DNA of 64,000 nucleotides from Maea johnstoni (GCA_963942565.1 CAWWDR010000728.1:1-64000); one strand, 5' to 3'; positions 11,935-23,796 are shown, counted from the first letter of the stretch. Program-made: numbers and translations. Notes: a model not told the origin generated them from the sequence alone.

Positions 11935-13072
11935 TGGACTGTAGGGGGTTGGCCTGCCCTCAGACTGGTAGAAGTTAGGTGAACCTCAGGCAAAGTACTT
12001 TGCGCTGGGAGGAGGTGGATGAACCTCAGGGTGAAGCACTTCGGGCTGGGAGGAGTTGGGTGAACATCAGGCAAAGCACCTTGGGCTGGGAGGAGGTGGG
12101 TTGGAAAAGCACATCGGGCTGGGAGAGGGTGGATGGACCTCAGGCTAGGAGGTGAGTGGACTTTTGGGAGAAGCACCTTGGGCTGGGAGGAGGTGGGTGG
12201 ACATGAGGGCAAGCATTTAGGGCTGGGAGGAGTTGGGTGAACCTCAGGCAACATACCTTGGGTTGAGAGGGGGTGGATGGACCTGCAAAGCAACTCAAGC
12301 TGGGAGGGGGCGGGTAGACCTCAGGGCAAAGCAGCTCAGGCTGGGAGGAGGTGGGTGGACCTCAAAGTAAAGCACCTTGGGCTGGGAGGAGGTGGACGGA
12401 CCTCAGGGCAAAGCACCTCGGGCTGGGAGGAGGTGGGTGGACCTCAGGGCAAAGCACCTTGGGCTGGGAGGAGGTGGGTGGACCTCAGGGCAAAGCACCT
12501 TGGGCTGGGAGGAGGTGGGTGGACCTCAGGGCAAAGCACCTTGGGCTGGGAGGAGCCGGGTGGACCTCAGGGCAAAGCACCTTGGGCTGGGAGGAGGTGG
12601 GTGGGCCTCAGGGCAAAGCACCTTGGGCTGGGAGGAGGTGGGCGGACGACAGGGTGAAGCACATAGGTTTGGAAGGAGGTGGGTGAACCTCTGGGCGAAG
12701 GACCTCAGACTGGGAGGAGGTTGGTGAACCTCAGGCAAAGCATCTTGGGCTGCAAGGAGGTGGGCGGACCTCACAATAAAGCACCTTGGGCTGGGAGGAG
12801 GTGGGCGGATGGCAGGGTGAAGCACATAGATTTGGGAGGAGGTGGGTGAACCTCTGGGCGAAAGACCTCAGGCTGGGAGGAGGTTGGTGAACCTCAGGCA
12901 AAGCATCTTGGGCTGCAAGGAGGTGGGCGGACCTCAGAGTGAAGCACTTTGGGCTAGGAGAAGGTGGGTGAACCTCAGGGCGAAGCACCTCAGGCTGGGA
13001 GGTGGGTGAATCTCAGGACAAACCACCCTTGGCTGGGAGGAGGTGGGTGAACCTCACCCTGCTGAATTGGAT
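11935..13072. repeat. 41-bp minisatellite
   Basis: About 27 copies of a 41-bp unit (GGGCTGGGAGGAGGTGGGTG, GACCTCAGGGCAAAGCACCTT). The edges are degenerate and the core at about 12400-12640 is nearly uniform. Read on the minus strand, the unit matches one or two units present in the introns of the exon-like repeats at about 48.70, 56.73, 58.58, 60.80 and 63.24 kb. Confidence 0.93.
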
Positions 13073-13082
13073 CATTGTCGAA

Positions 13083-13311
13083 ACATGGTCGACCATGGTT
13101 AAAACATGGTCAAGGAACGTGGTCGACCATGTTTCAAATATCAACGTTAAATGGTCACCATTGTCAGAACATGGTTGAAACACGTTCCTCTGACCATGTT
13201 CTGACCATGCTTTAAACATGTTCTTCTGACCATGGTCAGGATTGATTATGGTCAACCATGGTTTGACCGTGGTGGCCATTTAACGTTGATGTTTAAAGCA
13301 TGGTCAAACAT
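13083..13311. repeat. CCATGG palindrome-rich patch with inverted arms
   Basis: Multiple copies of ACCATGGT and ACATGGTC in both orientations. A longer inverted pair is also visible: ATCAACGTTAAATGG near 13139 and CCATTTAACGTTGAT near 13270. The structure suggests a fold-back element remnant. Its last ACATGGTC lies at the left junction of the 6.7-kb tandem duplication. Confidence 0.6.
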
Positions 13312-13380
13312 GGTCAGATATGCTATTGATATGATATGATATAGATAGCTATATGCTATTACCCAACCCAACCTCTCCTA

Positions 13381-13790
13381 TGGAAGAGGTACATAGACGA
13401 CATATTCATACTGTGGCATAGAGACGTTCAAGATTTCATAGATCATCTTAACCAATGTCTCCCCAGTATCAATTTCGAAACTCACATTTCTGATTCCGAA
13501 TTAAGCTTCCTGGACGTTAATGTCCAAATTAAGGACAATTGTATATCCACCAGCCTTTACACAAAAGAAACTGATACCCTAAGCTACTTAGATTACAGTT
13601 CCTGTCACCCAGTTTCGTGCAAAAAATCAATCCCTTACAGCCAATTCCTCAGGCTGCGCCGCATTTGTAGCGATGATGATGATTTCATCACCTAAAGCGA
13701 GAAACTAGCCCTATCATTCCATAGGGCCAACTACCCTGACGAAATAATCCAATCAGGGTTTGCAACTCCCACCCATCTACCTTTTATCTA
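13381..13790 (+). mobile_element. Penelope-like element fragment (RT C-terminal part)
   Basis: The plus-strand translation contains RYIDDIF, SFLDV, LYTKETD, HPVSCKKSIPYSQFLRLRRI and YPDEII, in the order typical of the C-terminal half of Penelope-like reverse transcriptases. Only this fragment is present. It is an old, broken copy with no intact reading frame and is repeated in the second tandem copy. Confidence 0.75.
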
Positions 13791-14572
13791 TCTTTCACAC
13801 GTCCCAACGTGCTGATCAGTACTGTCCTATCCATGCACCTTCCACCTGTACATTGGGCTTGGATCCGTGAGCCCGCCACTCAATTTTTGGGTGCACGGAT
13901 CCTTACTACACTGACACTTTCTACTCCTTCTGCGGCCTTTAGCGCCTTGCCGCAACACTTGCCTTCCCCCTTCTCTGTAACTGTACTGTCCTCCCTGTAC
14001 CTCTTTCAACAGGGCCCTATCTGGATATTTCGAAATAGAAACAATACGTACTTTTTAGGTTAATAATATACGTGTTGCATTTGCGCTACTCCAAATTTCA
14101 GATCAAATCCGTTCTGCAAATAATTCCGGCTTTTAAAAAAACATTATGCTGGACATTTAAAAATTGTCCCGATGGATCGTCGGCTGGAGTTGAAAAGAGT
14201 CTGATATAGTCCAATCAAACGGCGCGCTGACTTATTTATGACGGCAATACATAGATTGAAAAGAGGAAAAATACGTTTCCAAGTTGTTTGTATGTGCCCA
14301 GATTATAGCAAAATGCTTCCGACTTAGTTTTTGGTCGGAAATCTGCTAACATATTTTATAGGAGCTGGAACTAAGCTCTACAGTCCATATGATATTATAA
14401 ATGAGAAAATATGTAGGGTTTATGTGTGGACTAAACCAGGGTGTAATGCGTCTATGGTCAAAGCGGGATGCATAAAATCGCTATCACGAGCATATCTCCC
14501 TTTCAAAAACCTATGTTTCTACATGCAAAGAGTTACACGTGTGGTATAAAGGCTTTCGCTTGCCACAGTATG

Positions 14573-14616
<44 letters not shown>

Positions 14617-15189
14617 ACCATAACTAGCTGCACTCTACCATGCACGGGTGGTCCGCACGAGTGACGCGCCATCTATTAGGAGTGAGCGCGGCTAGAACAT
14701 CCTATTCTGGTGGACACAAAGGAATTCATGACGTTATGATCTACATACTGGACTTCGTCACGACAGCCCCTAATGCTATCTACTCTAGGCAACATAGGGA
14801 ACAATTAGAAGCTAAATGGATATTCCGTCTTAGGAGTACTGTCCCATTAGGACTCAACCTATCGGACTAGGCTATTCCATTAACCTTTCCTGTGCCACTA
14901 AATTCTACACTTTGCGACAATACTAATCATCGCCACCGATTTAGATGCATATTCTTTTTTGTGGCATGACTAACAAAGGCAATTATTGGGTTTTAAAAAT
15001 TGATTTCTGAAAGTGACAGCAGCAACGTCCGCTACTGTCAAATGATTGTTTTGGAAAAACACAATGTCAGATCCCGTTGTGAGCGTTTGACCCATTGAGT
15101 GACGTGCTGCCATAGCAACGTGATGCACGGACATCCATAGTTTGGCAGGAGATCGCCAGATGTCGCTCCCGTCACGCCACAAAATACGT
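13791..15189. other. Unassigned flank inside the duplicated unit
   Basis: About 1.4 kb between the Penelope-like fragment and the 3' repeats of the retrotransposon. It has a local inverted pair of GGATCC near 13860 and 13910, a phrase GGCTTTCGCTTGCCA at 14549 resembling the outer end of the TATGGCAAGCC TIR elements, and a (CA)n tract. Short open frames here carry no recognisable domain. Confidence 0.4.
14567..14611. repeat. (CA)n microsatellite
   Basis: A pure CA dinucleotide run that is longer here than in the second tandem copy at about 21323-21353. This is one of the few differences between the duplicated segments. Confidence 0.95.
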
Positions 15190-15885
15190 GTTATAGCTAA
15201 AGGTCCCCTTATAGCCCCATAAACAACAAACACATGTTTACATATTAGGTAAACCTGACTAGCCCGGAGAGGAAAGCAGATCCTTTATTTGCATCAATAG
15301 CAAAGAATTGAGCCTGATAGACATTGATTGAATGAATGGGGTGAAATGTGTAGCCGCCCAGAAAAAAACAGTCTCCCCTGATTACTGGAAACCTGTGGTC
15401 GGCGCAATGCTTACACATAATAGCTCCGACCTCAGCCACACCCCAAACACTCAAACACCTGCCACAGACTTCAATTCATAATACAACAATTACAAAATAT
15501 ACAATATCTTGTAATATATAAACAAATAATCATCAACAAAAAACCATACAAAAAAAAATTAAAAAATTTATGCATAAAATTTTTTCAATCTTGGCCTCTG
15601 TCCGCAGGCCGACGTCTGAACGTCGAAGTGAAGAACAGCGATTCTACCCTGCTAATATATACCCCATACTCAATAGAGCTTATCAAATACGGTACCCTGT
15701 ACCCCTATAACAATACTTTCTTTCTAAATTTCGCTCGCTCCGCTAAGCGCAGCACCGCTCCGCTCGCTACATAGCGAAACAAAGGACCCGTTATAGCTAA
15801 AGGTCCCCCTTATAGCCCCATAAACAACAAACACATGCTTACATATTAGGTTAACCTGACTAGCCCGGAGAGGAAAGCAGATCCC
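15190..15885 (-). repeat. Split direct repeats B2-A2-B1 of copy 1
   Basis: B2 (15190-15283) and B1 (15790-15885) are near-identical repeats of about 95 bp starting GTTATAGCTAAAGGTCCCC. Between them A2 (15600-15789) contains TTTCGCTCGCTCCGCTAAGC. The same A sequence recurs once at 27100-27289, upstream of the gag-like region of copy 2. The arrangement A1-ORFs-B1-A2-B2 fits split direct repeats. Confidence 0.85.
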
Positions 15886-15908
15886 TTCTCGAGCCTAAAG
15901 AATGTGGC

Positions 15909-16943
15909 TTAAATACCTAGGGACAAAGATACAGATAACCTTTCCCCAATATTATCCTTGACATATCCATCCTTAGCCCTCTCACTTATCCACCTCCCAT
16001 GCCTTTTGAACATCCTATCCTGAACTCCAGCATTAGCTGCTGCTGTTGCACCTCCAGACCTCAAAGAATGTAGTGAATATTTTGTAATATCTGGTACTAT
16101 TTGTTCCATCTTTTCTTTGATAATTTCTCTTATCCTTCCATATGACAATTTCTGATTTTTTATACATAATTTACCTCTGTATCTGTAAATTGATCTGAAT
16201 AATAAAGATTCTCTATCTTTTGAAATACCTGCTTTAAGCATATATCTGTTTACCATACTCACAGGGCATGTAGGTTTTTCAGTCTTTGCAATAATCACCC
16301 ATGATCCATCCCTGTACTGATCCGTTTTTGAAGTTTCAATAAAAATTGATAAATAATCTCTATGGAAATGTAGGTCTCCCACCTTAATATTCAGAACCTC
16401 TTTTGACCTAAAAAATCCTGCAAATGATAACAGCATAAATGACAAAAATCTCAGATTATCCAATTTATCGTCATCATATATTATTACTGCTTGTTGCAAA
16501 TGCAATAATGTAAATGGTTCTTTCTTTACTACTGGTTTCTTCAGTAATCTTGCCGCACTTTCTGTCAAATTTTTTATCATTACATGATCTGTAGGGAATT
16601 TGTATCCTGCTTGGCTATGCCCCCAAGCAATAGAAGAAATAGCGTTAATAACCGCACTATAAGATGACGATGTTTGCAATAGATAAACTAAATACAGAGT
16701 CACATGATGTACTTGAGCTGGTAACACACTCAATCTATCCTTTCTTGACATAGCAAAATTCTTCCACTTTTGGAAACCTCTCTTATATGACATAACAGTT
16801 CCTTCTGCCTTACTTTTTATCAACATAATGGGCAATTCTTCATTCAATTTGTTCAGAAGGGGATCTGCAAATTTACTTTTCTGCCACACTCCTTGTAGAT
16901 ATATATCTAAAATGTTAACAAAAACAATATTGACAATAAACAA
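15909..16943 (-). CDS. Tyrosine recombinase of the retrotransposon, copy 1
   Basis: A 344-residue frame on the minus strand. It shows the phage-integrase-like (tyrosine recombinase) signature: SFAGFFRSKEVLNIK around the first catalytic arginine, then HSLRSGGATAAANAG with the H-x-x-R pair, a downstream HGRW and a tyrosine in DGYVKDN. In this class of element the enzyme is known to join a circular DNA copy into the genome, replacing an integrase. It lies just upstream (element sense) of repeat B1. It belongs to a mobile-element fossil, not a host gene. Confidence 0.85.
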   Translation of the reverse strand: MFIVNIVFVNILDIYLQGVWQKSKFADPLLNKLNEELPIMLIKSKAEGTVMSYKRGFQKWKNFAMSRKDRLSVLPAQVHHVTLYLVYLLQTSSSYSAVINAISSIAWGHSQAGYKFPTDHVMIKNLTESAARLLKKPVVKKEPFTLLHLQQAVIIYDDDKLDNLRFLSFMLLSFAGFFRSKEVLNIKVGDLHFHRDYLSIFIETSKTDQYRDGSWVIIAKTEKPTCPVSMVNRYMLKAGISKDRESLLFRSIYRYRGKLCIKNQKLSYGRIREIIKEKMEQIVPDITKYSLHSLRSGGATAAANAGVQDRMFKRHGRWISERAKDGYVKDNIGERLSVSLSLGI

Positions 16944-17095
16944 CAGAAATTTTATCCGATCAAAACCTTAAATGACAACAAATCATCAAAAAATTGTTTC
17001 CTTAACAATTCTTCATACATATAATAACTATTCAACATATACTTTCCACTGTAGAAATAGGCATTTTCTTTCCAATTTTTCAGAAAATAATCTTT

Positions 17096-19234
17096 CTATG
17101 GTGAAAATCTTTTCCCTCCAAATTTTCTTGGATTTCTGAAATCAATTTTTAATGCCAACATACGGAAATTCAATTCCTTGGCTGGAGACATTTTATAATA
17201 AGGCGCTCTGCCTGCCATAAAGGCTTCCTTGTCATTTGGAATATCCATCCAATCCACAATAAAACCATTTAGGTTCTTGCCATCATGGCAGATCATAGGC
17301 CAGAAAGCGGCAGATTTCCACAGCGGAACAATCACGACTCCTTGAGTCTTGCACATACACATATGTTTAACAACATTACCCACTATTTTGGGTGGAGGAA
17401 AACAATAATTGTTTTCCATACTCCAATCCACAGTAAAACAGTTTACTGCCTCCGTACCCGGATTCCAAAATCTAGAATTAAACCGTGTTAACTTCTTATT
17501 ATAATAAGATGCACATCTGTCAACAGTAAATGGACCCCATTTGTTTTCCAACATCAAGAAAATTCTATCATTTATTGCATAATCATCTATGTCAATAATC
17601 TTCGCAAAATAATCTGCCATCACATTATGTTCCCTTGGAATCCAAACTATTTCCAAACCAATGCTATTTTCTGTCAAAATATCCATAATTTTGCTACAAA
17701 TATGATGCAATTCTGACTTTTTACTTCCCACTTTTAAAATTCTTTCCACTGACTGATTGTCAGTATGCCAATACAAATTTTTGTTTTGAAATCTATGTAC
17801 TAAAGCCTTTAAAATATATAGAACCATGTATAATTCTCTGTAAGCTGAACTTTTTGTCTTTTGAATTTCATCCCAAAGATTGTGAACTATTTCATATCCA
17901 TTTAATTCCAATAAATATCCCCCACCTCCTGTATTTGATGCATCCGAAAAAACAATTACATCAAAAAATGTATTTTCCCATAATTTTTTACCATTAAGTT
18001 TTATAAAATTCTCCTTCCAAAATTGAATTTCTTCCATAGCCAACTCATTAATTTTGAGTTGCATATCCCAGTATGATGCTTCTAGCATATTAGTAACCAT
18101 ATATCTTGTCCTGAATCTTGCTAAATTCCGAACATATAACGTAGTAGAAATGATTTTCCCAATAGCACTTCCAAAACTTCTTACAATATCTGCTTCTCTT
18201 CTTCGAGAAGCTTTCACTACTCCTTCAACGGAGTCCACAATATTACCCGTCCATTCCACTACTTGTTTCGGTTCCCATTGACATTTTTCTGGACTTGGTA
18301 AAAGTCCTAGATCCAAAAGATCTGTACAACATTTTACACTAAGTAATTTGCTATCTTTGTACCCTTGTTTATTAACAAGCCCATCATCTAAATAAATACA
18401 ATTTTTTATCCCGTCCCTTCTCCAGTATGCTACCACTGGCCTCAACAATTTTGTAAAAATATAAGGTGCTGAACTCAAGCCAAACGGTAACGCTTTGAAT
18501 TTAAAAAATTGCAATTTCCCTTGATCATCAATCCAAGAGAATCCCAAGAAGTGGGTATGTGGATAAAAAAATTCAACATGATGATATCCCGATTTTAAAT
18601 CAAAGGAAAACATATAATCATCTTTTTCTAAATATTGTAGAACAGTATTTATATTGTCAAAAACAACTTTCTGTTTCTACAAATGCCGGTTAACAGACCT
18701 AAGGTCAAGAATCAACCTTTTCTTACCATTCGGTTGTACCGAAACCGACAAAGGGTTAATTACAGTTGGCAACTCTTCACATCTCTCTACTGAACCCAAC
18801 CTTACTAGTTCAGTAATAGCTGATGACACGAAATCTTTATGGGCTAGGGCGGTTTTATTATTTCTATAAAATGCATTTTTGGGTAAGGTATAAAAAGGTA
18901 ATTTATACCCATTCCAAATAGTATCTAAAATGAAATCCGGTGCCCTAATCTTTTCCCACATATCAAAATGTGTTTTTAATCTGCCAATAACTGGAATGTT
19001 TGGAATTTTATCAATATTTGTGCTATCTGCCCATAACATAATTTTTTCTACAGTTTCAAACCCCGGAATTTCATAATCAGTTTGAATTATTGGGGTTGGC
19101 TTTTGGCAGTTGGAAATGCTGCTGTTGTTGCCAAGCCATTGCTGCATTAACTCCAGGTTGGAAGCGTGCACGGCACTCGCTTCTCCAGTGTCCTGATTTG
19201 CCGCAGGAGAAACACACTCCTGGTTTTGCACCAT
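17096..19234 (-). CDS. Reverse transcriptase, RNase H and methyltransferase-like region, copy 1
   Basis: The minus-strand coding region of the element's polymerase. RT motifs seen include LILDLRSVNRHL, FSFDLKSGYHH, ALPFGLSSAPYIFTKLLRP and YLDDGL. They are followed by an RNase H-like part (VFSDASNTGGGG, AYRELYMVLY, WHTDNQSVERIL) and a C-terminal stretch with VDRCASYYNKKLTRF, FTVDW and FPPP that resembles the Dam-like methyltransferase region of DIRS/PAT elements. Its start overlaps the end of the gag-like frame. A retroelement fossil. Confidence 0.8.
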
Positions 19235-19862
19235 TTCTGAAATTTAATGGTGCATTATTAGAACTTTCGAATTTAGAATTTTGGCCAAATTTGTGATTTT
19301 GTACCCTTTGTTTTTTAGCTCTAACTTCTTTGGTTTTAGATTTTGCCCTCAATTCCGCCTTATACATACGTTTCTCTTCATCACTATTCTCCGCCAACTC
19401 ATTTTGTACATACTCTTCCACAGTTTTCCAGCCAAATTCACTCTTATCTGCGAGCATAATTAACTTTTGCCTAGCATTGACAATATTCTCACCTTCTTCT
19501 ATATCCTTAGCCACCTCGTCATACTTCTTTGCGTTTAGATGCATCTTCGCGTCTTCCAGTTTCCCTGCAATCTTCTGCGCCACCTTATATTGTTCCTCGT
19601 TCCCCTTTGACTTGAACTTATACATGTCCAAGTCCGACTTTATCCTTTTGATCTCATGTATTTGAGATTCATGTTGAGATGAACCCTGGGCCTCTAAGTC
19701 TCTCTTAAAGCCTTGGACCTTTTCCTCCATTTGGTTCATTACTGCTACATTGGTCTTCGTTATGGCGTCTGTAACAAGCCTCTGGATGTCGCCCAAGGTC
19801 ACGGTTGTTGCTCCCTGATTAGGCGTAGCAGTAGGTGCAGTACCTGGTGTCCCCGGCTTCAC
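19077..19862 (-). CDS. Gag-like protein with zinc knuckle, copy 1
   Basis: A 261-residue minus-strand frame. The middle is rich in charged residues and helix-prone, and the C-terminal part has a CCHC knuckle, CFSCGKSGHWRSEC. Such proteins package the element RNA. The frame overlaps the start of the polymerase region. Mobile-element origin. Confidence 0.8.
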   Translation of the reverse strand: MKPGTPGTAPTATPNQGATTVTLGDIQRLVTDAITKTNVAVMNQMEEKVQGFKRDLEAQGSSQHESQIHEIKRIKSDLDMYKFKSKGNEEQYKVAQKIAGKLEDAKMHLNAKKYDEVAKDIEEGENIVNARQKLIMLADKSEFGWKTVEEYVQNELAENSDEEKRMYKAELRAKSKTKEVRAKKQRVQNHKFGQNSKFESSNNAPLNFRNGAKPGVCFSCGKSGHWRSECRARFQPGVNAAMAWQQQQHFQLPKANPNNSN

Positions 19863-20129
19863 TCAACTTGATGCTACATTTTTATGAGACATCCTGTAAT
19901 AATGAACACAACGGCAGTTACTAAGTCACAAGTTTATATACAATAAACTTATAACTATTTTATATATAATAACTATAGAATGCACTTTTCATATTTGTAA
20001 AACAAAATATATATATATACATATAGTATAATTATTAGGTATTCATTACATATCTAACATGGTCAGATATGCTATTGATATGATATGATATAGATAGCTA
20101 TATGCTATTACCCAACCCAACCTCTCCTA

Positions 20130-20539
20130 TGGAAGAGGTACATAGACGACATATTCATACTGTGGCATAGAGACGTTCAAGATTTCATTGATCATCTTAA
20201 CCAATGTCTCCCCAGTATCAATTTCGAAACTCACATTTCTGATTCCGAATTAAGCTTCCTGGACGTTAAAGTCCAAATTAAGGACAATTGTATATCCACC
20301 AGCCTTTACACAAAAGAAACTGATACCCTAAGCTACTTAGATTACAGTTCCTGTCACCCAGTTTCGTGCAAAAAATCAATCCCTTACAGCCAATTCCTCA
20401 GGCTGCGCCGCATTTGTAGCGATGATGATGATTTCATCACCTAAAGCGAGAAACTAGCCCTATCATTCCATAGGGCCAACTACCCTGACGAAATAATCCA
20501 ATCAGGGTTTGCAACTCCCACCCATCTACCTTTTATCTA
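20130..20539 (+). mobile_element. Penelope-like element fragment, second copy
   Basis: Duplicate of the RT fragment at 13381-13790, carrying the same RYIDDIF and RLRRI motifs. It was copied as part of the 6.7-kb tandem duplication rather than by its own transposition. Confidence 0.75.
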
Positions 20540-21321
20540 TCTTTCACACGTCCCAACGTGCTGATCAGTACTGTCCTATCCATGCACCTTCCACCTGTAC
20601 ATTGGGCTTGGATCCGTGAGCCCGCCACTCAATTTTTGGGTGCACGGATCCTTACTACACTGACACTTTCTACTCCTTCTGCGGCCTTTAGCGCCTTGCC
20701 GCAACACTTGCCTTCCCCCTTCTCTGTAACTGTACTGTCCTCCCTGTACCTCTTTCAACAGGGCCCTATCTGGATATTTCGAAATAGAAACAATAAGTAC
20801 TTTTTAGGTTAATAATATACGTGTTGCATTTGCGCTACTCCAAATTTCAGATCAAATCCGTTCTGCAAATAATTCCGGCTTTTAAAAAAACATTATGCTG
20901 GACATTTAAAAATTGTCCCGATGGATCGTCGGCTGGAGTTGAAAAGAGTCTGATATAGTCCAATCAAACGGCGCGCTGACTTATTTATGACGGCAATACA
21001 TAGATTGAAAAGAGGAAAAATACGTTTCCAAGTTGTTTGTATGTGCCCAGATTATAGCAAAATGCTTCCGACTTAGTTTTTGGTCGGAAATCTGCTAACA
21101 TATTTTATAGGAGCTGGAACTAAGCTCTACAGTCCATATGATATTATAAATGAGAAAATATGTAGGGTTTATGTGTGGACTAAACCAGGGTGTAATGCGT
21201 CTATGGTCAAAGCGGGATGCATAAAATCGCTATCACGAGCATATCTCCCTTTCAAAAACCTATGTTTCTACATGCAAAGAGTTACACGTGTGGTATAAAG
21301 GCTTTCGCTTGCCACAGTATG

Positions 21322-21357
<36 letters not shown>

Positions 21358-22609
21358 ACCATAACTAGCTGCACTATTAGGAGTGAGCGCGGCTAGAACA
21401 TCCTATTCTGGTGGACACAAAGGAATTCATGACGTTATGATCTACATACTGGACTTCGTCACGACAGCCCCTAATGCTATCTACTCTAGGCAACATAGGG
21501 AACAATTAGAAGCTAAATGGATATTCCGTCTTAGGAGTACTGTCCCATTAGGACTCAACCTATCGGACTAGGCTATTCCATTAACCTTTCCTGTGCCACT
21601 AAATTCTACACTTTGCGACAATACTAATCATCGCCACCGATTTAGATGCATATTCTTTTTTGTGGCATGACTAACAAAGGCAATTATTGGGTTTTAAAAA
21701 TTGATTTCTGAAAGTGACAGCAGCAACGTCCGCTACTGTCAAATGATTGTTTTGGAAAAACACAATGTCAGATCCCGTTGTGAGCGTTTGACCCATTGAG
21801 TGACGTGCTGCCATAGCAACGTGATGCACGGACATCCATAGTTTGGCAGGAGATCGCCAGATGTCGCTCCCGTCACGCCACAAAATACGTGTTATAGCTA
21901 AAGGTCCCCTTATAGCCCCATAAACAACAAACACATGTTTACATATTAGGTAAACCTGACTAGCCCGGAGAGGAAAGCAGATCCTTTATTTGCATCAATA
22001 GCAAAGAATTGAGCCTGATAGACATTGATTGAATGAATGGGGTGAAATGTGTAGCCGCCCAGAAAAAAACAGTCTCCCCTGATTACTGGAAACCTGTGGT
22101 CGGCGCAATGCTTACACATAATAGCTCCGACCTCAGCCACACCCCAAACACTCAAACACCTGCCACAGACTTCAATTCATAATACAACAATTACAAAATA
22201 TACAATATCTTGTAATATATAAACAAATAATCATCAACAAAAAACCATACAAAAAAAAATTAAAAAATTTATGCATAAAAATTTTTCAATCTTGGCCTCT
22301 GTCCGCAGGCCGACGTCTGAACGTCGAAGTGAAGAACAGCGATTCTACCCTGCTAATATATACCCCATACTCAATAGAGCTTATCAAATACGGTACCCTG
22401 TACCCCTATAACAATACTTTCTTTCTAAATTTCGCTCGCTCCGCTAAGCGCAGCACCGCTCCGCTCGCTACATAGCGAAACAAAGGACCCGTTATAGCTA
22501 AAGGTCCCCCTTATAGCCCCATAAACAACAAACACATGCTTACATATTAGGTTAACCTGACTAGCCCGGAGAGGAAAGCAGATCCCTTCTCGAGCCTAAA
22601 GAATGTGGC

Positions 22610-23644
22610 TTAAATACCTAGGGACAAAGATACAGATAACCTTTCCCCAATATTATCCTTGACATATCCATCCTTAGCCCTCTCACTTATCCACCTCCCA
22701 TGCCTTTTGAACATCCTATCCTGAACTCCAGCATTAGCTGCTGCTGTTGCACCTCCAGACCTCAAAGAATGTAGTGAATATTTTGTAATATCTGGTACTA
22801 TTTGTTCCATCTTTTCTTTGATAATTTCTCTTATCCTTCCATATGACAATTTCTGATTTTTTATACATAATTTACCTCTGTATCTGTAAATTGATCTGAA
22901 TAATAAAGATTCTCTATCTTTTGAAATACCTGCTTTAAGCATATATCTGTTTACCATACTCACAGGGCATGTAGGTTTTTCAGTCTTTGAAATAATCACC
23001 CATGATCCATCCCTGTACTGATCCGTTTTTGAAGTTTCAATAAAAATTGATAAATAATCTCTATGGAAATGTAGGTCTCCCACCTTAATATTCAGAACCT
23101 CTTTTGACCTAAAAAATCCTGCAAATGATAACAGCATAAATGACAAAAATCTCAGATTATCCAATTTATCGTCATCATATATTATTACTGCTTGTTGCAA
23201 ATGCAATAATGTAAATGGTTCTTTCTTTACTACTGGTTTCTTCAGTAATCTTGCCGCACTTTCTGTCAAATTTTTTATCATTACATGATCTGTAGGGAAT
23301 TTGTATCCTGCTTGGCTATGCCCCCAAGCAATAGAAGAAATAGCGTTAATAACCGCACTATAAGATGACGATGTTTGCAATAGATAAACTAAATACAGAG
23401 TCACATGATGTACTTGAGCTGGTAACACACTCAATCTATCCTTTCTTGACATAGCAAAATTCTTCCACTTTTGGAAACCTCTCTTATATGACATAACAGT
23501 TCCTTCTGCCTTACTTTTTATCAACATAATGGGCAATTCTTCATTCAATTTGTTCAGAAGGGGATCTGCAAATTTACTTTTCTGCCACACTCCTTGTAGA
23601 TATATATCTAAAATGTTAACAAAAACAATATTGACAATAAACAA
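22610..23644 (-). CDS. Tyrosine recombinase of the retrotransposon, copy 2
   Basis: Near-identical duplicate of the frame at 15909-16943, with the same SFAGFFRSKEVLNIK and HSLRSGGATAAANAG signatures. It is part of the retroelement fossil. Confidence 0.85.
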   Translation of the reverse strand: MFIVNIVFVNILDIYLQGVWQKSKFADPLLNKLNEELPIMLIKSKAEGTVMSYKRGFQKWKNFAMSRKDRLSVLPAQVHHVTLYLVYLLQTSSSYSAVINAISSIAWGHSQAGYKFPTDHVMIKNLTESAARLLKKPVVKKEPFTLLHLQQAVIIYDDDKLDNLRFLSFMLLSFAGFFRSKEVLNIKVGDLHFHRDYLSIFIETSKTDQYRDGSWVIISKTEKPTCPVSMVNRYMLKAGISKDRESLLFRSIYRYRGKLCIKNQKLSYGRIREIIKEKMEQIVPDITKYSLHSLRSGGATAAANAGVQDRMFKRHGRWISERAKDGYVKDNIGERLSVSLSLGI

Positions 23645-23796
23645 CAGAAATTTTATCCGATCAAAACCTTAAATGACAACAAATCATCAAAAAATTGTTT
23701 CCTTAACAATTCTTCATACATATAATAACTATTCAACATATACTTTCCACTGTAGAAATAGGCATTTTCTTTCCAATTTTTCAGAAAATAATCTTT

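Larger units (their letters stand above)
13300..20056. repeat. Tandem segmental duplication, copy 1
   Basis: The segment starting ACATGGTCAGATATG and ending ATTACATATCTA occurs twice head to tail. The second copy is at 20057-26756 and starts with the same ACATGGTC. The copies differ at only a few scattered bases, in the length of a (CA)n tract and by one indel of about 37 bp just after that tract, so the duplication is recent. The unit contains a Penelope-like fragment, about 1.4 kb of unassigned flank and most of a tyrosine-recombinase retrotransposon. Confidence 0.9.
15190..20056 (-). mobile_element. Tyrosine-recombinase retrotransposon (PAT/DIRS order), copy 1, lacks its 5' repeat
   Basis: Minus-strand element with parts in the order gag-like protein with zinc knuckle (19077-19862), reverse transcriptase, RNase H and Dam-like methyltransferase region (17096-19234), tyrosine recombinase (15909-16943), then the 3' repeats B1 (15790-15885), A2 (15600-15789) and B2 (15190-15283). 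This split direct-repeat layout, with a recombinase in place of an integrase, is that of PAT/Ngaro-type elements; the methyltransferase-like region favours PAT/DIRS kin. The copy ends at the tandem-duplication junction, so its A1 repeat is absent. A fossil with few breaks. Confidence 0.85.

Noticed and set aside
14970-15454. Minus-strand frames of 69 and 87 codons downstream of the recombinase
   Set aside because: They overlap the B2 repeat and adjoining non-coding 3' region of the retrotransposon and carry no domain.
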